DNA of 64,000 nucleotides from Acidobacteriaceae bacterium (lineage in GTDB: Bacteria; Acidobacteriota; Terriglobia; Terriglobales; Acidobacteriaceae). Made by a program: the position numbers and the translations under genes. Numbering within the stretch: the stretch's first letter is position 1; each line of letters begins with the position of its first letter. The stretch is taken from the NCBI GenBank assembly GCA_028283625.1, contig JAPWKG010000007.1, forward strand, positions 186,001 through 250,000, read 5' to 3'. Positions 43,743 to 53,487 of this stretch are shown in pieces. Below the pieces are notes generated by a model, which saw only the letters and a list, made by a program, of their open reading frames with translations, had not been told where the DNA came from and did no database searches.

Positions 43743-44474
43743 ATGTACACCGTTGCCGCCTACTACCGCTTTTTCCCGCTCGCTGATCCTCAGACGTTCG
43801 CAGACGAGCTGCGCGCCGCGTTTGCGGAGAGCGATCTGCTGGGCACGACGCTCATTGCGCCGGAAGGGATCAACGGTACGATGGCGGCCAGCGCAGAGAC
43901 GATTGAGCGATTGCTGCACTTTTTGGGCGAGAAGACTGGGCTGACGCGCGAAGAGGTAAAGTTTGCCGCATCAGAGACCGCACCGTTTCGCCGCCAGAAG
44001 TTCAAGGTGAAGAAAGAGATCATTACCTTCCGGCACGCAACGGTCGATCCCTCGCAGCCGGGCCAGTATGTCGAGCCGCAGGTTTGGAATGAGCTGATGG
44101 CTGATCCGGAGGTCTTGCTGCTGGATACGCGCAACACCTACGAGACGGAGATCGGCACCTTTGACGGGGCGGTGACGCCGCCGTTGGAGAACTTTTCCGA
44201 GTTTGCCACCTATGTGCGTGAGCATCTCGATCCGGCAAAGCACCGCAAGGTAGCAATGTTTTGTACCGGCGGTATTCGCTGTGAGAAGGCTTCCGCGTTC
44301 ATGCTGCAGGAGGGCTTCCCGGAGGTGTATCACCTGAAGGGCGGCATTCTTCGCTATCTGGAAGAGATGCCGGATGCGGAAAGCAAATGGCACGGAGGCT
44401 GCTATGTCTTCGACCAGCGTATCGCGGTGGACCATGGCGATTACAGCGATCCGGAAAAGAAAGCAGCCTCCTAG
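43743..44474 (+). CDS. trhO: tRNA uridine(34) hydroxylase TrhO (rhodanese-like)
   Basis: Family members hydroxylate uridine 34 of tRNA to 5-hydroxyuridine using oxygen. The 243-residue protein has the N-terminal ferredoxin-like domain (LLGTTLIAPEGINGTMAAS and APFRRQKFKVKKEI). A rhodanese domain follows with LLLDTRNTYETEIGTFDGA and the active-site loop MFCTGGIRCEKASAF, with the catalytic Cys in CTGGIRCEK. The C-terminal Cys-rich extension seen in some members is short here. Its stop is only 6 bases from the stop of the convergent GH32 gene, with no terminator between. Confidence 0.93.
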   Translation: MYTVAAYYRFFPLADPQTFADELRAAFAESDLLGTTLIAPEGINGTMAASAETIERLLHFLGEKTGLTREEVKFAASETAPFRRQKFKVKKEIITFRHATVDPSQPGQYVEPQVWNELMADPEVLLLDTRNTYETEIGTFDGAVTPPLENFSEFATYVREHLDPAKHRKVAMFCTGGIRCEKASAFMLQEGFPEVYHLKGGILRYLEEMPDAESKWHGGCYVFDQRIAVDHGDYSDPEKKAAS

Positions 44475-44480
44475 GCCGTA

Positions 44481-46022
44481 TTACTTCCAGAGAGAGTTGA
44501 GCGTCCAGGTGCTAGTTTCTGCGCGCAGGGTTGCGTGTCCGCTACTGCGGAAGAGCTGAACGCGTGTGTAGGGTGAGGCTGGAAAGAGCAGGTTCGTCAT
44601 GGCCAGCGTGCCGTTCTGCGCGAACACTTCCAGGGAAGAGCGATCGAGGACGAGGTGAAGATCGCGGCTGCGGGCAGGCTCGAGCGGCGCTTCGGTGCGT
44701 GCCGGAAAATCCTTATGGATTTCGATACTGCTGTGTGTGCGGTCAACGTAGAGATGATACTTCTGCTCGTCGAAGCCGACCTCGACCCAGTGATCGTTGT
44801 CGGAGTAAAAGCGCAGGCCGTAGAGACCGTCGGTTGCTCCGGTAAAGGTTGCGAGCATCTCCGTCGGTGTAGACAGATTGCCGGCGGAGAGCTGCATGCG
44901 TGTGCCGGAGAGCTGCAGCTTGCGGTGACGACCGCGTCCGCTGCGCAGACCGGTCAGGATGGGTTGCTGCGCAAGAGTGTCTCCGGTGGAGTCGTGTTGT
45001 AGTGAGAGTTCGCGCGGGAGCGTCATCTGCCCACGCCAGGGCGAGGTCGGCAGCTTATCGGCATACTGCCAGTTATCCATCCATCCCAGCAGCACAGGAG
45101 CTGCGTTTGCAGGCAGGTGGTTGTAGCTGATGGCGCAATAACTGTCCTTGCCGTAGTCGCTCCATCCGGTGCTATGCGGTCCGGGTTGCTGGGTGAAGGT
45201 GCGGCCGTCGAAGCTGCCCAGGAAGTACTGCTCCCCGGAGCCTCCCTGCAGGGCACCAGGATTGATGCCCACCTTCAATACCCAAAGGGAGTCGTGCTGG
45301 GCTGTGGCTGGCAAGTGGATGAGGTCCGGACACTCCCATTGCCCTCCGATGGCTCCGGAGGGGCCGAAGGTGGAGACCTCGGTCCAGTGTTTTAGATCAG
45401 CCGATTGATAGAAGACGACCTTGTGCTCGTTGGGGAGCGAGACGGCCATGAGCCATTGCTTTGCCTCGTCGTTCCAGGTCACGCTGGGATCGCGGAAGTC
45501 GGTCATCTCGCGGTCGAGCACGGGGTTGCCGTCGTAGAAGCTCCAGGTGCGGCCGCGGTCAAGACTGTAGGCGAGGCTTTGCGTCTCACGCTGATCATGC
45601 TCTCCGGTGCCTCGGTGGCTGGTGTAGACGGCAACCATGCAGGGTTGGCCGTTCTGGCAGAACCCGCTGGTGTTGTGCTCGTCGATGACGATGCTGCCGG
45701 TGAAGATCATCTCGCCGTCGTGCTCCGGGAGTGCGAGCGGAAGCTGCTTCCAGTGCACAAGGTCGGAGCTGACGGCGTGGCCCCAGCTCATATGTCCCCA
45801 GGTATCCCCGGAAGGGTTGTACTGGAAGAAGAGGTGATACTCGCCGTCGAAGAAGACAAGACCATTGGGGTCATTGGTCCAGTTTTTCTCAGGGGAGAAA
45901 TGGACCTGAGGGCGATACGGCTCGTGATAGAGGGCCTCAGGCTGCTGCGCGAAGAGGGGCGCTGCGCAGCAAGCAGCGACCATGCTGCCGAGCAGGAGCG
46001 AACGATGCAGGAAGCTAAGCAT
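44481..46022 (-). CDS. Secreted GH32 family fructan hydrolase (levanase/inulinase/invertase type)
   Basis: A 513-residue exported enzyme. Start chosen at ATG 46022, which overlaps the MFS stop by 8 bases and gives a clean signal peptide (cleavage near LFAQ). The three GH32 catalytic residues are in WTNDPNGLVF (nucleophile Asp), FRDPSVTW (transition-state Asp) and QWECPDLIHL (acid/base Glu). The C-terminal beta-sandwich has the SLEVFAQNG motif. It removes fructose from fructans or sucrose in the periplasm or outside. It is the last gene of the fructan operon. Confidence 0.94.
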   Translation of the reverse strand: MLSFLHRSLLLGSMVAACCAAPLFAQQPEALYHEPYRPQVHFSPEKNWTNDPNGLVFFDGEYHLFFQYNPSGDTWGHMSWGHAVSSDLVHWKQLPLALPEHDGEMIFTGSIVIDEHNTSGFCQNGQPCMVAVYTSHRGTGEHDQRETQSLAYSLDRGRTWSFYDGNPVLDREMTDFRDPSVTWNDEAKQWLMAVSLPNEHKVVFYQSADLKHWTEVSTFGPSGAIGGQWECPDLIHLPATAQHDSLWVLKVGINPGALQGGSGEQYFLGSFDGRTFTQQPGPHSTGWSDYGKDSYCAISYNHLPANAAPVLLGWMDNWQYADKLPTSPWRGQMTLPRELSLQHDSTGDTLAQQPILTGLRSGRGRHRKLQLSGTRMQLSAGNLSTPTEMLATFTGATDGLYGLRFYSDNDHWVEVGFDEQKYHLYVDRTHSSIEIHKDFPARTEAPLEPARSRDLHLVLDRSSLEVFAQNGTLAMTNLLFPASPYTRVQLFRSSGHATLRAETSTWTLNSLWK

Positions 46023-47337
46023 GGAAGTAATCGCTTTCGATGGATTCAAGATTGCGCGCTCGGGTTTCAGGAAAGATCGTGAGCACGAGAAAGAACTGGA
46101 GCGCCATCATGAGTGCGAAGAAGTAGAACGGGATCGCATGAGAGTGTACTGCGACCAAGGGGAAGAGCAACGTAATGGCTGCGTTGAGCACCCAGTGCGT
46201 CAGGCTGCCGAGGCTCTGACCCGCCGCGCGGACGCTGGTGGGAAAAATCTCGCTGATATAAACCCACACCACCGCGCCCTGCGAGAACGCAAAAGAGGCG
46301 ATAAAGAGAATGAGCATCCAGAGCAGCCATGTGGCGTGTTGCGAGGTCTGAAAAATGAGCGCGGTCGCACCAAGAGCCAGCGTTGTGCCAACGGAGCCGA
46401 CAAGTAACAAAAAGCGACGGCCGAAGCGATCGATGTAGTTCATGGCGATAAGCGTGAACAGCAGGTTGGTGACGCCCACGATAACGGCCTGAATGTTGCC
46501 GGAGAGCTTGCTGAACCCTGCTGCGGCGAAGATGTCGTTCAGGTAATACAGAATCGCGTTGATGCCTGAGAGCTGATTGAAGGCCGCAATGCTGACGGCG
46601 AGGAAGACCGGCTTGCGGAGATGACGGTCCCAGAGGCGCTCCTGCGTGGTGTTGGCTTCAGAGCGCAGGGCAAATTGAATACGCGCAAACTCCTGTTCGG
46701 GGTTACTGCTGCCGATCTGTTGCAGGCAGCTCCGTGCTTCGTCGGTGCGGCCTTTGCTGAGAAGCCACCGTGGGCTTTCCGGAATGCTGAGCAGCATGGT
46801 GGAGAAGAGTGCGGCGGGCAACGCTGCGATACCAAACTTCCAGCGCCACTCCAGCGGGCCGAAGTGCATCATGGAAATCGCAAAGTTGGAAACATAAGCA
46901 AGCAGGATACCGAGCACGACATTGAGCTGAAACATACCGACCATGCGGCCGCGATACTCCGCAGGAGAGACTTCGGCAATATACATCGGTGCTACGACCG
47001 AGCAGCCTCCGATGCCAATACCGCCGATGATGCGGAAGATCAGGAATAGAGGCCAATTCCACGCCAGGGCGCACCCAAGCGCGGAAAGGATGTAGATCAG
47101 GCCGAGCAGCCGAAGGCTGGTGCGGCGGCCGAACCAGTTGCTGGGAATTGCAGCAAAGGCCGCACCGGGAATGGTGCCGAGCAACGCACTGGTGACGGTG
47201 AAGCCCAGCTGTGCGGGCGTAAGGTGAAAGACCTGCGTGATTGCGTCCGTCGTGCCTGCGATGACGGCGGTATCGAAACCAAAGAGTAAGCCGCCGAGGC
47301 CGGCGGTGATGCCAATTCTCCAGATGGATGCGCGCAT
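46015..47337 (-). CDS. Sugar-porter MFS transporter
   Basis: A 440-residue, 12-helix importer of the sugar porter family. GGLLFGFDTAVIAGTTDAI in helix 1, GRRTSLRLLG between helices 2 and 3, RWRKFGIA-type loop residues and PESPRWLLSKGR at the centre, plus NQLSGINAILYYLNDIF in helix 7, are the family signatures. Helix 7 QLSGIN is the sugar-binding segment. In this operon the likely substrate is fructose (or sucrose) released by the GH32 enzymes. It sits 15 bases after the PfkB kinase and overlaps the GH32 gene. Confidence 0.93.
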   Translation of the reverse strand: MRASIWRIGITAGLGGLLFGFDTAVIAGTTDAITQVFHLTPAQLGFTVTSALLGTIPGAAFAAIPSNWFGRRTSLRLLGLIYILSALGCALAWNWPLFLIFRIIGGIGIGGCSVVAPMYIAEVSPAEYRGRMVGMFQLNVVLGILLAYVSNFAISMMHFGPLEWRWKFGIAALPAALFSTMLLSIPESPRWLLSKGRTDEARSCLQQIGSSNPEQEFARIQFALRSEANTTQERLWDRHLRKPVFLAVSIAAFNQLSGINAILYYLNDIFAAAGFSKLSGNIQAVIVGVTNLLFTLIAMNYIDRFGRRFLLLVGSVGTTLALGATALIFQTSQHATWLLWMLILFIASFAFSQGAVVWVYISEIFPTSVRAAGQSLGSLTHWVLNAAITLLFPLVAVHSHAIPFYFFALMMALQFFLVLTIFPETRARNLESIESDYFHA

Positions 47338-47352
47338 GGGTGCGTTTGACTC

Positions 47353-48243
47353 CTAACTTTCCGCCATCTGGCGGTACTGGTCGGTGGTGATTTCAGGGAT
47401 CGCGCCACGGCAGCTTGCGACGAAGCTGCCGAGCTGGTTGCCGAAGCGCAGCATCTTGGGTGCGGGCCATCCGAGGAGGAGCCCGTGCAGCAAGGCTGCA
47501 GAGAAGGCATCGCCTGCTCCAACGGTATCGGCTACCTGAACGGTCGGCGCATCTTCTTCGAAGAACTCATGTTCAAAAAGCAATGCCGCTCCTTGTGCTC
47601 CGCGCGTAACGCATATTGCCTCAAGCTGGAAGCGGTTGGCGAGTACACGACAGGCTTCCTGCTCGCTGGTGAAGGCGATGCCGCTCATGTGAAGTATGCG
47701 ATGCAGCTCGGCCTGGTTCAGCTTGGCGAAGTGGGCTTGTTCCAGTAGGGCAACCACTACCTCGGGGGAGTCGAAGCCGTTGCGGAGGTTGAGGTCGTAA
47801 AAGCGGCGCGTGCCATGCAGCGAGGCGAAGAGCTGCTCGGTCGTGCTGCGCGTTACCGGAAAGCTTTGGGCGAGTGTGCCGTAGTACATCCATGCGGGTT
47901 TGTCGTGGACCAGCGTGGAGAGCAGACTCGGGGGAAGCGTGATCTCTTCGTACGCTACGCCGCGATGAATGTTGTAGCTCGGCTCCCCGTGGTGCAGGGT
48001 CACCTCGACGCGTCCGGTGGGGGTGTTGAGGCGACCGATGTACTCGGTCGGCAGGCCTAATTGCTCGATGCCTTGCATGGCTTTTTGCCCGGCAGCATCC
48101 TCTCCCACGCCACTAAGAAAAGAAACTGCATGGCCCATGCGCGCGACATGAGCCATGGCGTTGAGCGGAGCGCCAGCCAGCAGCGCGACCGCTTCAAACA
48201 CGTCGAATAGAACTTCACCGATACCAACGATCTCCGTTTGCAC
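47353..48243 (-). CDS. PfkB-family carbohydrate kinase, likely fructokinase
   Basis: Phosphorylates a sugar, probably fructose, in the cytoplasm. GIGEVLFDVFEAVALLAGAP gives the N-terminal sugar site, GVGEDAAGQKAM is a PfkB motif, and DTVGAGDAFSAALLHG is the C-terminal signature with the catalytic Asp. Start placed at GTG 48243 with AGGAGG just upstream (spacing is short); GTG 48270 is in frame and would add 9 residues. Its place between a GH32 lipoprotein gene and a sugar porter supports fructose as the substrate. Confidence 0.9.
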   Translation of the reverse strand: MQTEIVGIGEVLFDVFEAVALLAGAPLNAMAHVARMGHAVSFLSGVGEDAAGQKAMQGIEQLGLPTEYIGRLNTPTGRVEVTLHHGEPSYNIHRGVAYEEITLPPSLLSTLVHDKPAWMYYGTLAQSFPVTRSTTEQLFASLHGTRRFYDLNLRNGFDSPEVVVALLEQAHFAKLNQAELHRILHMSGIAFTSEQEACRVLANRFQLEAICVTRGAQGAALLFEHEFFEEDAPTVQVADTVGAGDAFSAALLHGLLLGWPAPKMLRFGNQLGSFVASCRGAIPEITTDQYRQMAES

Positions 48244-48308
48244 GGACCTCCTCTTTCTGAGAGACAGCACAGAGTCATGACGACAAGGAAAGATGTACCG
48301 GCCGCGAA

Positions 48309-49889
48309 CTACGCGACCGGCGAAATGACGAAATCAGAAACCTGCACGCTGCCCCCGGCGACACTCATGTTGAGACTGGTTGCATCGAGCGGAGCGGTGA
48401 TCAGGCTGGAGAGAGCGATTTGCCCATCGTTGATGAAGACTTCGATGGAGTTCACATCGATCAGGACGGTGACGCGTACGGGAGTGGTGGTGTAGGTGTA
48501 GGCCGCGTTCTGATTGTTGGTCCAGGCACTGTCACTGCTGGGTTGCGGTCCACTGGTATCGCGCTTGAAGAAGATGTTGCTCTTGCCGAAGTCAAAGGTC
48601 AGTTGGGTGAAGTAGTTGCTGTTTCCGCGCATGGAGAAGAAGAGTGCGCCGGGCCATGCACCGTTCGAAGGGGAGAGCGTGAAGTCCATGCGGCAGGCCG
48701 TTGTGTTGCCCCAGTCCGGGAAGCTATAGCCTGTTTGGTCGTTGATGAGCTGATCGGTGCCGTTGATCTGCTTGGTAAAGACAGAGGATAAGGCCGCCAG
48801 GGGGGCATTGATGAGTCGAGAGACGCCGTTGATGCTTTGCAGGCTGAGTTGCCGGGTGACGGAGAGCTGGCCGAAGTAGTTGGTCGTCGGAATCAGCGTG
48901 GCATAGTCCCAGTTGTTCATCCAGGCGATAGCGTTAACGCTGGCCAGCGAGTCACCGCTGCCGGAAGGTGTGAAGACTGTGCAGGCGTAGAAGTCGGCAC
49001 CGGCATCGAGCCAGAGACCGTCGGTTGTGTCGGGGGTGAAGGTTGTGCCGTCGAAGCTGCCGACCCAATAATGCGTGCCGGTGGTAAGGCCTGTTTCGAA
49101 GCCATTGGCGCCGCAGAGCAATACCCATTTCTCGGAAAGGATATTGCCGCTGGTGTCGTACAGATGCAAGGGGAAGAGGTTCGGACATTCAAGCGTCCCG
49201 AGGTTGCTCCGCACCAAGCCGCTTGCATAGGTCCATGTCTTCAGGTCAGGAGAAGTGTAGACGCTGAGCTTGTTCTGTTCTGCAAGGCTCATAACCCACC
49301 GGCCTGTGGCGGCGTGCCAGAAGACGCTGGGGTCGCGGAAGGTTGCGTTGCCTCCGGGATAGTTCGGTTGGACGATTGCGCCGAAGCTGAAACTCTTTCC
49401 GCTGTCGGTCGAGTACCAGAGTGCTGTGGATTGGTTTTGCGCGCCGGCGGCGGTATCGCAAGGCATAGTCATCAGTGCGATGAGTGCACCGGCGCCGTAG
49501 CCGGCGGTATTGTTCGTGTCGATGATCGTGGAGCCGGTCCAGATGTCGCCGTAGCTTGTGGTGTTTTTCGGAATAGAGACGCCCTGGTTGGTCCAGTTCA
49601 CCCTATCCGTCGAGGTGAAGTGCAGCCATGCGGTTCCGCTGCCCTTGGCATAATCCGCGTTGTACAGCGTCCAGAGGTTCCACTGATTGTTGAGCCAGAG
49701 TGGGCGTTGCGGATCGTTGATCCAACCGCTGGTAGGAGCTACGTGGAAGCGAGGACGGTTGGCGGTGGTAAGTGCTGAGGTCGGTTGTGCCTGCTGGCTG
49801 CTGCTGTCAGAGCAGCCGAGGAAGGCAGAAGCAGCCGTAGCCGACATGAGGTATAGAGCGGAACGCCGGGACATGGGCGTGTAAAGCAT
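48309..49889 (-). CDS. GH32 family fructan hydrolase, probable Tat-exported lipoprotein
   Basis: A 526-residue enzyme. Start chosen at ATG 49889, with AGGAG 8 bases upstream. The signal has MSRRSALYLMSATAASAFLG followed by Cys, a twin-arginine signal ending in a lipobox, so it is probably an anchored folded protein. The catalytic residues lie in WINDPQRP (nucleophile), FRDPSVFW and LECPNLFPL. The first motif differs from the usual WxNDPNG, with QR replacing NG (bases 49700-49723). A C-terminal beta-sandwich holds SIEVFINDGQ. It probably cuts levan or inulin at the cell surface for the receptor or transporter. Confidence 0.92.
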   Translation of the reverse strand: MLYTPMSRRSALYLMSATAASAFLGCSDSSSQQAQPTSALTTANRPRFHVAPTSGWINDPQRPLWLNNQWNLWTLYNADYAKGSGTAWLHFTSTDRVNWTNQGVSIPKNTTSYGDIWTGSTIIDTNNTAGYGAGALIALMTMPCDTAAGAQNQSTALWYSTDSGKSFSFGAIVQPNYPGGNATFRDPSVFWHAATGRWVMSLAEQNKLSVYTSPDLKTWTYASGLVRSNLGTLECPNLFPLHLYDTSGNILSEKWVLLCGANGFETGLTTGTHYWVGSFDGTTFTPDTTDGLWLDAGADFYACTVFTPSGSGDSLASVNAIAWMNNWDYATLIPTTNYFGQLSVTRQLSLQSINGVSRLINAPLAALSSVFTKQINGTDQLINDQTGYSFPDWGNTTACRMDFTLSPSNGAWPGALFFSMRGNSNYFTQLTFDFGKSNIFFKRDTSGPQPSSDSAWTNNQNAAYTYTTTPVRVTVLIDVNSIEVFINDGQIALSSLITAPLDATSLNMSVAGGSVQVSDFVISPVA

Positions 49890-49942
49890 GGTGGCTTCTC
49901 CTAAAAGTAAAAGCGTTGTTTGCATGTCAAACTCCCCGCTCG

Positions 49943-52900
49943 TTAGAAAACGGCACGGACCGCAAGCTGGAGATCACGCGGTTGATTGATCTGCGAGCTG
50001 ATGACACCAGCAGTTGTCGATCCGGTGGTAGTATCGGGCGCTGCAAATTGCACGCGGTTGAAGATGTTGAAGGCTTCGACGCGGAACTCAACCTTCAGGC
50101 CATCGCGAATGGGCACGTTCTTGAACAGCGACATGTCATAGTTCGCCACGCCGGGAGCCCGAAGGTTGGAGAGATAGCGTGGTGTGTTGCCGAAGGTGAA
50201 CTGCCCCGGTGGGATGAAGGCGTCGATGTTGTAGTAGTTGTCGAGCCGGTTCTGAATAGCGCCTGAACGCGAGGCATTGAGCACGGCCGGGTTGTAGCTG
50301 GCACGCTGCGAAGGGCCGTTGTTGTTGAGCGTATTGGTGCCGACGCCGATCGAGAGAGGGTAGCCGCTCTTGAAGGTCGCAATACCGTTGTACTGCCAGT
50401 TGCCGAGTACGGCCGAGGCGATGCCGTTACGGAGATAGCGTTTGCCTTTGCCGAATGGGAGCTCCCAGACACCGCTGATGGAGAGGTTGTGCGTGAGGTC
50501 GTTGCTGAAGACGGCGCGTTCGGCCTTCAGGTTGTAGAAGTCCTGCACGGGGCCACCGAGATTATCGATGCCTTTGCTCCAGGTGTAGCTTCCCTGGAAG
50601 CTGAGGCCGTTGCTGTAACGCTTATTTACCGAAAGCTGCAGCGCGTTATAGATGGACTCGCCGTTGCTGAGGTCGGTATTGAGGTAGGTGAACTGCGGAT
50701 ACGGCACCAGAAGCTGTTCGCGCGCGACTTCCGGATAAGAGAGCGTACCCACGGAGACCTTGCCGTAAAACGGGTTGGCTACCTGGTTGTTCAGTGCGCT
50801 TCCGAGAGAAAGATACTGGTCCGGGAGCTGGTTGAGGAGCGTGTAGTTATACAGGTTCGTGCCCTGGCTGCCCGCATACGCAAGATCCATAACGATTGCA
50901 CCAGGGAAGGAGTGCTGGACGTCGACGTTCCACTGCTTGGTGACCGATACCTTTTGTGACGTGTTGATACCGGTACCGCCTTGCCCGAGCAGAGTGCTGA
51001 GGCCGAGCGAACTTCCGGTTGCGTAGGAAAAGCCCGTGGGGAAGGGGTCGGAGAGAGGGTTGATGGGGTGGACGCCATCGAGCGAGGTGACCCAGCTTGT
51101 GCGGGTTGAGAAACCATCGGAGGGTGTTGAGCTGCCGACGACCGGGCCATAGAACATGCCGAAGCCACCGCGGAAGACGGTGTTGTTATCCGGCGAGAAG
51201 GCAAGACCAACGCGCGGCACGACCTGGTTGTAATGAATGTCGCTGAGATAGCGCGAACGACCGTTGATGCCGGGAAACTGAAAGCCGCCTTTGAGGCTCA
51301 ACCCTGCAACCTGTAAGGGCGAAGGGGAGTTCATGTCGATTTGCGTGAGGCGATTCAGGCGCTCGGTATAAGGCGTGTTGATGTCGTAACGAACGCCGAG
51401 GTTGAGTGTGAGCTTTGGAGTAACGCGCCAATCATCCTGGAAGTACACGCCGTAGTGCTTGGTGGTGAGGTAGATGGGCGGCTGGCTTGATCCGATGTCG
51501 CCGTAGTTGCCTGTGCCGAGCAGGAAGGAGGCAAACGAGCTGCCGGTTTGCGAAGAGAAGGTGTAAGGGTTCGGTCCCTGGGTGCGATCAGTACGGAAGC
51601 CATAAACACCATCGGCGTCGACGTTGTTTTTGCCGTAGTTCTGATCCACCTGGAAGACAGCGCCGAACTTGATGGTGTGGCGTGCGATGGTGCTGGTGAA
51701 GTTGGCAATTTCCTGATATGCCTCAACAGCGTTGTTCACCTGTCCGCAGACGCCAACCGGAACTTCTCCACCGACACCGATCTGGTCGAGCGACCAGCTG
51801 AGACCCTTCCCCGTGTTGATCTGCGGAAAGCAGGGAGCAAGATTTGCAGTCGCGGTGAGGGTATTGAAGTAGCTGGGGAAGCCGAGCTTTGTGGGGTCGA
51901 AGCCGTAGCCCGGAGGCGTACGGTTGAGCATGTAACGGTTGTAGCTGGAGTTCAACTCCATGACGAGGTTAGGGCGCAGTGCGTTGGTGTAGTCGAGCAC
52001 ATGCTGCCACTCCATCAGGCGATCTGTGCCGAGCGTGGGTGCAGCGATGGCTGCTTCGGTACCTGCATAGGGGTTTGGACGTTTGAAGATGGTCAGGTTC
52101 TGCGAGTAGCGGCCGAAGAGACGCTGCGTGGGGCTGATGACATGGTCGATGCGCACGGAGCCTGTGTCTTTGACGGTATTGGCGCTGGCGACGGCGACGA
52201 AGTTGTTCACGTGGGTTAGCGAGTTGCCCGCGGTGTTGGGGTGCGGGAAGTAGGGCAGGATGTTTTTGGAGACGGAGTCGAAGCGGGATGGGTCAATCTT
52301 GTTGCCCACAAAGGCGTCGCGAATATATTGCGTGGAGTTGGAGGGGTCGACGCGGGTGGTTGCTGGATCGTAAATCACAACCAGGTTGCCGTCGGCGTCG
52401 AAGCTCTGGGAAAAGTCGCCCGTACGCTCCAGCTCCGTAGGAACAGAGCCGGTTGCCGTGACGCTTTGGGTGAAACGGAGACCTTCGTACGAGAGGAAGA
52501 AAAATGTACGCTCGCGTTGGTCATAGAGGTGTGGGATGGTGAGCGGACCACCGAGCGAACCGCCGAACTGGTTGTATTTATAGGAACCGATCGGGATGCC
52601 GGCGCGCTTGGCGAAGTAGTTGTTGGCGTCGAAGATGTTGTTTCGTGCGAACTCAAAAGCTGAGCCGTGGAAGTTTTTGGTGCCGGACTTGGTGATGACG
52701 TTGACGACGCCGCCGGAGGTATTGCCGAACTCTGCGCTGAAGTTGTTGACCTGGACCTTGTACTCCTGCACGTCGTCGATGGAGGGATAGAACGTTGGAC
52801 CGTTGAACGCTGAGTTGGAGTTGTCGCCGCCGTCGAGCTGGAAGCTGCTCTGGTTGTTGCGTGAGCCGTTGATGGAGACGAACTGCTCGTTGTACATGCC

Positions 52901-53422
52901 CACCGAAAGTTGTGTGAAACCGGAGGGGGCGTTGACGCCGGGAACCAAGGCTGCAAAGCCGTAGGGGTTGCGGCCGTTGGTGGGCAGGTCTTCGATGGTT
53001 TTGGTCTCAAGTTGGTAGGCCAGCGCGGAGCTCTGGGTGGCCAGCGGAGGATCGCTGGAGGTGACCTCAACGGTTTCTGAGGAAGAGCCGACCTGCAGCT
53101 TGATGGGAAGCGAGATGGTCGAGGCAACGTCCAGCTTCATCGGGCCTTGCTCGAATTGTTTGAAGCCGGAAAAGGTTACGGAGACCTTGTAGTTTGCCGG
53201 GACGAGCGAGCTGAAGGTGAAGGAGCCGGAACCGTTCGCGGTTGCTGTGCGGGTGTCGGCGGTGTCCACGTTTGTAAGTGTGACGAGGGCGCCGGGCAGC
53301 GCTCCTCCGGTGGAGTCAGTGACCAGTCCATCGATTGATCCGGTCGAGGTCTGCGCGGTTGCCAGCAGGGGCATGACCGCGAGCGCCAGGACACAGAGCA
53401 GGGTACGAAACATCCTTTGCAT
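49943..53422 (-). CDS. TonB-dependent receptor with carboxypeptidase-regulatory domain (Oar-like), fructan locus
   Basis: A 1159-residue outer membrane receptor. ATG 53422 follows GGAGG by 6 bases. The signal peptide (cleavage near ATAQ) is followed by a carboxypeptidase-regulatory domain (TGSIDGLVTDSTGGALPGAL, about residues 25-105). A plug follows (about 125-235, FAALVPGVNAPSG and SRNNQSSFQLDGGDNSN), then a large barrel ending RDLQLAVRAVF. It is first in a five-gene fructan operon and its promoter carries operators for the divergent regulator. It is the probable importer of fructo-oligosaccharides; no SusD-like lipoprotein is present. Confidence 0.9.
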   Translation of the reverse strand: MQRMFRTLLCVLALAVMPLLATAQTSTGSIDGLVTDSTGGALPGALVTLTNVDTADTRTATANGSGSFTFSSLVPANYKVSVTFSGFKQFEQGPMKLDVASTISLPIKLQVGSSSETVEVTSSDPPLATQSSALAYQLETKTIEDLPTNGRNPYGFAALVPGVNAPSGFTQLSVGMYNEQFVSINGSRNNQSSFQLDGGDNSNSAFNGPTFYPSIDDVQEYKVQVNNFSAEFGNTSGGVVNVITKSGTKNFHGSAFEFARNNIFDANNYFAKRAGIPIGSYKYNQFGGSLGGPLTIPHLYDQRERTFFFLSYEGLRFTQSVTATGSVPTELERTGDFSQSFDADGNLVVIYDPATTRVDPSNSTQYIRDAFVGNKIDPSRFDSVSKNILPYFPHPNTAGNSLTHVNNFVAVASANTVKDTGSVRIDHVISPTQRLFGRYSQNLTIFKRPNPYAGTEAAIAAPTLGTDRLMEWQHVLDYTNALRPNLVMELNSSYNRYMLNRTPPGYGFDPTKLGFPSYFNTLTATANLAPCFPQINTGKGLSWSLDQIGVGGEVPVGVCGQVNNAVEAYQEIANFTSTIARHTIKFGAVFQVDQNYGKNNVDADGVYGFRTDRTQGPNPYTFSSQTGSSFASFLLGTGNYGDIGSSQPPIYLTTKHYGVYFQDDWRVTPKLTLNLGVRYDINTPYTERLNRLTQIDMNSPSPLQVAGLSLKGGFQFPGINGRSRYLSDIHYNQVVPRVGLAFSPDNNTVFRGGFGMFYGPVVGSSTPSDGFSTRTSWVTSLDGVHPINPLSDPFPTGFSYATGSSLGLSTLLGQGGTGINTSQKVSVTKQWNVDVQHSFPGAIVMDLAYAGSQGTNLYNYTLLNQLPDQYLSLGSALNNQVANPFYGKVSVGTLSYPEVAREQLLVPYPQFTYLNTDLSNGESIYNALQLSVNKRYSNGLSFQGSYTWSKGIDNLGGPVQDFYNLKAERAVFSNDLTHNLSISGVWELPFGKGKRYLRNGIASAVLGNWQYNGIATFKSGYPLSIGVGTNTLNNNGPSQRASYNPAVLNASRSGAIQNRLDNYYNIDAFIPPGQFTFGNTPRYLSNLRAPGVANYDMSLFKNVPIRDGLKVEFRVEAFNIFNRVQFAAPDTTTGSTTAGVISSQINQPRDLQLAVRAVF

Positions 53423-53487
53423 TGAGTGCCTCCAAGGAATCCAAAAACGTTCAGTGTGCGTGTCGCATCTGTCGCAAAAACCCGCCG

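Noticed and set aside
48837-49778. 313-codon plus-strand open frame
   Set aside because: Antisense to the GH32 lipoprotein gene, whose catalytic motifs are intact.
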